Under the pieces are notes generated by a model. That model did not search any database and was not told the origin of the DNA. It worked only from the letters and a program-made list of their open reading frames with translations. A stretch of 10,045 nucleotides of DNA from Acinetobacter sp. UBA3106 (GTDB lineage Bacteria; Pseudomonadota; Gammaproteobacteria; Pseudomonadales; Moraxellaceae), in contig DFAM01000007.1 in NCBI GenBank assembly GCA_002365595.1, positions 35,394 through 45,438 on the forward strand. The letters run 5' to 3'. The position numbers and the translations under genes were made by a program. Below are positions 6,908 through 10,045 of this stretch, one piece after another. Each line of letters begins with the position of its first letter. Within the stretch, counting starts at the first letter, position 1.

Positions 6908-6933
6908 TTGATTGAATCAACTCTGTATAGAGT
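6908..6933 (+). repeat. Two adjacent inverted repeats just before the kdsD ribosome site
   Basis: TTGATT-G-AATCAA (6908-6920) is a perfect 13-bp inverted repeat. It is directly followed, with one shared base, by ACTCT-GTAT-AGAGT (6920-6933), which can form a 5-bp hairpin with a 4-nt loop. They end a few bases before the AAAGG ribosome site. Function is unknown; an operator or a translation-modulating leader structure are options. Confidence 0.4.
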
Positions 6934-6938
6934 AAAGG
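6934..6938 (+). promoter_or_regulatory. Ribosome binding site that decides the kdsD TTG start
   Basis: AAAGG ends 10 nt before TTG at 6949. The next in-frame ATG, at 6964, has no purine-rich sequence in the preceding 15 nt (GAACCCACCAAAT), so the TTG is the better start despite being a rare codon. Confidence 0.5.
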
Positions 6939-6948
6939 TAAACCTATT

Positions 6949-7941
6949 TTGAACCCACCAAATATGCCAAATCAAATAGACTTTCAAAAAGTTGCATTAG
7001 AAACTTTGCGTATAGAAGAACAAGCACTGGAAATATTGGCGGCGCAAATTGATGATCGTTTTAGCCGTGCTTGTGAAATTATCTTACAGTGCCGAGGGCG
7101 TTTAGTCGTAACCGGCATGGGGAAGTCAGGGCATATTGGCCGTAAAATGGCAGCCACCTTTGCGTCTACGGGTACGCCATCATTCTTTATGCATCCAGGT
7201 GAAGCCGGGCATGGTGATTTAGGTATGCTGGTTCCTGGCGATGTGCTCATTGCTATTTCTAACTCGGGCAAGAGCGATGAAATCATGATGCTCATGCCTC
7301 TAATCAAGCGTCTGGAAATTCCTTTAATTACCATTAGTGGCGACAACAAAGGCCCGATGCCGCAAAATGCAGATGTGGCCTTAACTTTAGGCAATATTCA
7401 GGAAGCATGCCCACTCGGTCTGGCACCAACGTCAAGCACCACGGCAACTTTGGCTTTGGGTGATGCACTGGCTGTAGCATTACTGGATGCACGTGGCTTT
7501 ACTGCTGATGATTTTGCCATGTCACATCCGGCAGGTGCTTTAGGTAAACGATTGTTGCTGCATGTAAAACACCTCATGCATACCGGCACAGAATTGCCAA
7601 AAGTATCTCCAGATACACCAATGAATCAGGTTTTATACGAAATCTCAAATAAACGCCTAGGTTTAACCACAATTGTGGATCAAAATGACGTACTGCTCGG
7701 GATTTTTACCGACGGTGATTTACGTCGTTTAATTGATAAGCAACAAGGCTTTGATGTGAACCTGCCTGTTTCAGAAGTGATGATCAAAAATCCATTGACC
7801 ATTACCCAGGAAGCACGTGCTGTTGAAGCTTTAGAGCGTATGAACGAAAAGAAAATCAATCAATTTGTTGTTGTCGATGATGTAAATAAGGTTATAGGTG
7901 TGATTAGCATGCATGACCTGATTCAAGCCGGGGTGAATTAA
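6949..7941 (+). CDS. kdsD: D-arabinose 5-phosphate isomerase (Kdo pathway)
   Basis: The enzyme converts D-ribulose 5-phosphate to D-arabinose 5-phosphate, the first step of Kdo synthesis for lipid A-core. With the TTG start it has 330 aa (E. coli KdsD has 328); the ATG at 6964 would give 325. The SIS sugar-isomerase domain (about 45-185) contains GMGKSGHIGRKMAATFASTG, HPGEAGHGDLGM, SNSGKSDEI and LAPTSSTTATL. Two CBS domains follow at about 207-265 (LMHTG...GIFTDGDLRR) and 275-328 (VIGVISMHDLIQAG). Lys59, Glu111, Glu152 and His193 fall at the positions I recall as catalytic in E. coli KdsD. It opens the operon kdsD-kdsC-lptC-lptA-lptB, 3 nt before kdsC, which points to KdsD rather than a capsule-linked KpsF or GutQ paralogue. 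Confidence 0.95.
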   Translation: MNPPNMPNQIDFQKVALETLRIEEQALEILAAQIDDRFSRACEIILQCRGRLVVTGMGKSGHIGRKMAATFASTGTPSFFMHPGEAGHGDLGMLVPGDVLIAISNSGKSDEIMMLMPLIKRLEIPLITISGDNKGPMPQNADVALTLGNIQEACPLGLAPTSSTTATLALGDALAVALLDARGFTADDFAMSHPAGALGKRLLLHVKHLMHTGTELPKVSPDTPMNQVLYEISNKRLGLTTIVDQNDVLLGIFTDGDLRRLIDKQQGFDVNLPVSEVMIKNPLTITQEARAVEALERMNEKKINQFVVVDDVNKVIGVISMHDLIQAGVN

Positions 7942-7944
7942 TAA

Positions 7945-8484
7945 ATGGCATCTTATATTTTATTGGAACAGGCGCGCCATATTGAAGCCTTGGTGCTTGA
8001 TGTCGATGGAATTCTGAGTGATGGTTTTGTGACCCTGACCAATAGCGGAGATGAAATTAAATCCTTTGATATCCGTGATGGTTTAGGTATGAAACTTGTA
8101 CAGAAATCAGGTATCAAAGTCATTATTATTACTGGACGTAAAAGTAATATTGTGGAAAAGCGCATGTCTGATCTGGGTGTAGACCTGGTTTTCCAGGGTC
8201 GTGAAGATAAAGGTGTAGCCTTACGTGAAGCCTGTGCTCAGTTGAATGTTGCTCCAGAAGACTGTTTGTATATGGGCGATGACTGGCCTGATCTATCGGC
8301 ATTTGCCATTGCCGGTATGAAAGTAACTGTTCCCAATGGTCATGTAGAAGTTCGACGCCGTGCTGACCTGGTCACTCAGGCGATGGGTGGTCGTGGTGCG
8401 GTACGTGAAATCTGTGACATGATTTTGATGGCGAAAGGAACTTACCAACAGTTGCTTGACACTTATACCGCTGTCCCACATTAA
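7945..8484 (+). CDS. kdsC: 3-deoxy-D-manno-octulosonate 8-phosphate phosphatase
   Basis: KdsC removes phosphate from Kdo 8-phosphate to give Kdo, which is then activated by KdsB for transfer to lipid A. It is a cap-less (C0) HAD phosphatase that acts as a tetramer; 179 aa matches the family (E. coli 188). The HAD motifs are all present: motif I LDVDGILSDG with Asp19 and Asp21, motif II IITGRKS with Thr63, Lys89 in REDKGVAL, and motif IV YMGDDWPD with Asp112 and Asp116. FDIRDGLGMKLV (41-52) is a typical KdsC signature. The ATG follows the kdsD stop after 3 nt, with a GGGGTG sequence inside the kdsD end as a possible ribosome site, suggesting translational coupling. Confidence 0.96.
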   Translation: MASYILLEQARHIEALVLDVDGILSDGFVTLTNSGDEIKSFDIRDGLGMKLVQKSGIKVIIITGRKSNIVEKRMSDLGVDLVFQGREDKGVALREACAQLNVAPEDCLYMGDDWPDLSAFAIAGMKVTVPNGHVEVRRRADLVTQAMGGRGAVREICDMILMAKGTYQQLLDTYTAVPH

Positions 8485-8497
8485 TTGTTAAACAATT
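8483..8497. repeat. 15-bp inverted repeat over the kdsC stop codon
   Basis: AATTGTT-A-AACAATT is a perfect inverted repeat that begins inside the kdsC TAA stop. As RNA it could form only a weak AT-rich hairpin with no T-tract, so it is not a terminator. It lies in the 41-nt kdsC-lptC gap, the largest gap in the operon. Confidence 0.35.
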
Positions 8498-8525
8498 CAT
8501 TGAACTTGAGTTAAGTACCACACTT

Positions 8526-9074
8526 ATGGATACAAAAGTTTTATACGTAACTGCTATAGCAATTGCAGCTATAAGTGGTGGTTACTACTATTACAGCGGT
8601 AAGGGTAACAAGCTTGAGGTTGACTCGGCCCGAAGCATGACCTATTCCGCTGAAAAAATTAACCTGACTCAAACCGATGAAAACGGTAATTTGTATGTCC
8701 GTGCGCAGGTCGATCGGATGGAGCAGGACATGCAAAAAAAGACAGCAAAACTCATCAATCTGAATGCGTCAATGTATAAAGATGGCGCGGTCGATGCTAC
8801 TTTCTATGCCAAAGTGGCGAACAGTTATGATGATAATAAACGCGTGGTTTTGTCAGGCAATGTCGTGGCAACCAAGCTGATGCAACAAGGCAAAATGCAG
8901 TTTCAGACGCAAGAATTAACCGGATATCCTGAAACCCGGCAAATTGAAACAGATAAACAGGTCATTGTGCAATCTCCTCAAGCTGAATTTGTAAGCCAAG
9001 GTCTGAAAGCCAATTTAAATGACGGTCAATACGAATTTTTTAATATTCGAGGAAAATATGAACCAAAATCTTAA
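8526..9074 (+). CDS. lptC: LPS export ABC transporter protein LptC
   Basis: LptC is an inner-membrane protein that takes LPS from the LptB2FG transporter and passes it to periplasmic LptA. The 182-aa product (E. coli 191) begins with one membrane segment at about residues 5-22 (VLYVTAIAIAAISGGYYYY). A periplasmic beta-jellyroll domain follows, with SARSMTYSAEKINLTQTDENG at the start (quoted in parts: SARSMTYSAEKI, NLTQTDENG) and VVLSGNVVATK near 107-117. Sequence identity in this family is low, so the call rests on topology, size and position between kdsC and lptA. The ribosome site is weak. Its last 17 nt overlap the start of lptA. Confidence 0.9.
   Translation: MDTKVLYVTAIAIAAISGGYYYYSGKGNKLEVDSARSMTYSAEKINLTQTDENGNLYVRAQVDRMEQDMQKKTAKLINLNASMYKDGAVDATFYAKVANSYDDNKRVVLSGNVVATKLMQQGKMQFQTQELTGYPETRQIETDKQVIVQSPQAEFVSQGLKANLNDGQYEFFNIRGKYEPKS
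9049..9053 (+). promoter_or_regulatory. Ribosome binding site that decides the lptA start
   Basis: GAGGA within GAGGAAAAT immediately precedes the ATG at 9058. The upstream in-frame ATG at 9019 lacks a ribosome site and would place 13 extra polar residues before the signal peptide, so 9058 is chosen. Confidence 0.75.
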
Positions 9075-9624
9075 GCTTACATTTTCTAACACCTTGCTTA
9101 AGCAAGCAGCTTTAGTCGGTTTGGTTGTATTCTCGTCGGCAGCGGTATTTGCCATTCCTTCAGACAGAAATCAGCCTATTTCATTGGTTGCAGACCGTGC
9201 AACTTATAATGAAAAAACCGGGGTGACCACTTATACCGGTAATGTCATCATTGAACAGGGCACTATGAAGCTGCAAGCCAACTCTATTGTTGCCAATCTG
9301 AACAGTCAAAAACAGATTAGCAGTATTACGGCGACTGGTGGTCCGGCACGTTTCCAGCAGCAGACTGAAGTCAATAAAGGTCTGGCCAAAGGTCAGGCAC
9401 AGAAGATTCTTTATAATGCCCAAACCGGTATTATCACCTTGTCTGGTAATGCATTTTTACAGCAAGATGGGGCAAGTATTCGCGGTAATACTTTAAAATA
9501 CAGCATGAACAAAGGTGATGTAGAGGCGACAGGTACGCCAAACAGCACTGGTTCATCTTCAGGTCGTGTGCAAATTGTTATTCCACCATCTAGCTCAAAA
9601 TCTTTCCCAGGAGCACGTGATTAA
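9058..9624 (+). CDS. lptA: Periplasmic LPS transport protein LptA
   Basis: LptA polymerises into the periplasmic bridge that carries LPS/LOS from LptC to LptD at the outer membrane. The product has 188 aa (E. coli 185). A Sec signal peptide is clear: Lys-containing n-region, hydrophobic core AALVGLVVF, and a likely cleavage after VFA at residue 32, before IPSDRNQP. The OstA/LptA domain begins with QPISLVADRATYNEKTG and continues with TGNVIIEQGTMKLQANSI and LSGNAFLQQDGASIRGNTL, the repeating beta-strand pattern of the family. The C-terminus is Ser/Pro-rich and probably disordered. It overlaps lptC by 17 nt and shares TAATG with lptB, so translation of the three is probably coupled. Confidence 0.94.
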   Translation: MNQNLKLTFSNTLLKQAALVGLVVFSSAAVFAIPSDRNQPISLVADRATYNEKTGVTTYTGNVIIEQGTMKLQANSIVANLNSQKQISSITATGGPARFQQQTEVNKGLAKGQAQKILYNAQTGIITLSGNAFLQQDGASIRGNTLKYSMNKGDVEATGTPNSTGSSSGRVQIVIPPSSSKSFPGARD

Positions 9625-10045
9625 TGGATCAATCGCTAAATCAGCCCCAAACATTATGTATTAAGCATCTGGCAAAAAATTATAGTAAAAGATGGGTGGT
9701 GAAGGACGTTTCTTTCGAGATGCAGAGTGGCCAGATTGTCGGCTTGCTGGGTCCGAATGGTGCAGGTAAAACCACCAGTTTCTATATGGTGGTCGGTTTG
9801 GTCCGCATGGACAAAGGCGAAATTCATTTAGATGATCTTGATTTGTCAGATTTAGCCATGCATGAACGTGCCCGTAAAGGGATTGGTTATTTGCCGCAAG
9901 AAGCCTCCATTTTTAGAAAACTGACTATTTCTGAAAACATTATGGCAATTCTTGAAACCCGTAAGGATTTAAACAAGCAGCAACGCCAACAGCGTCTGAA
10001 TGAATTACTGGCCGATTTTAAAATCAGTCACATCAAGGATTCATT
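9624..10045 (+). CDS. lptB: LPS export ABC transporter ATPase LptB (3' end outside window)
   Basis: LptB is the cytoplasmic ATPase of LptB2FG, which extracts LPS from the inner membrane. The first 140 residues are present. The Walker A motif GPNGAGKTT is at 43-51, and the Q-loop glutamine is Gln92 in GIGYLPQEASIFRKLT, a stretch strongly typical of LptB. The ABC signature, Walker B and H-loop lie beyond the window. The ATG at 9624 overlaps the lptA stop by one base (TAATG) and has AGGAG at 9609-9613, 10 nt upstream. The N-terminus (residues 1-10) is longer and more Gln-rich than in E. coli LptB. The break is the window edge, not a mutation. Confidence 0.96.
   Translation, partial: MDQSLNQPQTLCIKHLAKNYSKRWVVKDVSFEMQSGQIVGLLGPNGAGKTTSFYMVVGLVRMDKGEIHLDDLDLSDLAMHERARKGIGYLPQEASIFRKLTISENIMAILETRKDLNKQQRQQRLNELLADFKISHIKDS

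Larger units (their letters stand above)
6573..6948. other. Divergent intergenic region between cysS and kdsD
   Basis: This 376-nt AT-rich spacer must carry the promoters of both cysS and the kdsD operon. For cysS, a weak candidate on the - strand is TTTATG (complement of 6630-6635), 17 nt, TAAGAT (complement of 6607-6612). The kdsD candidate and the inverted repeats next to its start are listed separately. An 8-bp palindrome GAACGTTC lies at 6683-6690. An 82-codon - strand frame overlapping the kdsD start has no coding character. The middle, about 6700-6850, shows nothing I can name. Confidence 0.6.

Noticed and set aside
6739..6987. 82-codon open frame on the - strand in the cysS-kdsD spacer
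   Set aside because: It overlaps the kdsD start, has no ribosome site and an unlikely composition (many Trp, Cys, His and Phe), and matches no family I know.
9624..10045. Truncated lptB lacking its ABC signature and Walker B
   Set aside because: The frame is open to the last base, so it is cut by the window edge and is not a pseudogene.

Overview
The window reads as chromosomal DNA from a gammaproteobacterium, most likely Acinetobacter (Moraxellaceae). The reasons are AT-rich spacers with moderate-GC genes, a Kdo/Lpt gene order kdsD-kdsC-lptC-lptA-lptB divergent from cysS, and acyl-CoA catabolism genes that read like Acinetobacter aromatic or dicarboxylate pathway enzymes. The genus is an inference from recall, not from a search. 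I see no insertion sequence, phage gene, CRISPR array or toxin/defence gene.

Region 1 (1-3112, + strand) is the 3' part of a catabolic operon. It holds the C-terminal part of a PaaH-like 3-hydroxyacyl-CoA dehydrogenase, a 400-aa PaaJ/PcaF-type thiolase and a CaiB/BaiF (class III) CoA-transferase resembling succinyl-CoA:glutarate CoA-transferase. The genes are 12-21 nt apart and end at a hairpin terminator. Together they fit activation and beta-oxidation of a dicarboxylic acid such as adipate, with the thiolase giving acetyl-CoA plus succinyl-CoA. The substrate is inferred.

Region 2 (3111-4557) holds an IclR-family regulator with its own promoter and a 15-bp perfect inverted repeat directly after the -10 box, a likely autoregulatory operator. 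It is convergent with a PaaI-type hotdog thioesterase on the - strand.

Region 3 (4558-6572) starts with about 415 nt of AT-rich DNA with no gene I can support. Next come a two-way terminator, a tRNA-Gly(GCC) with its own consensus-like promoter, and cysS, all transcribed on the - strand.

Region 4 (6573-10045) starts with a 376-nt divergent spacer and continues with the lipooligosaccharide operon on the + strand. KdsD and KdsC supply Kdo for lipid A-core. LptC, LptA and LptB (cut off by the window edge) belong to the Lpt machine that moves LPS/LOS from the inner to the outer membrane. The genes are tightly packed, and lptC/lptA and lptA/lptB overlap.

Most of the window is ordinary core metabolism and envelope biogenesis. 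The points most worth a second look are the IclR operator, the inferred dicarboxylate module, the paired inverted repeats with a TTG start in front of kdsD, and the unexplained AT-rich spacer beside the tRNA.
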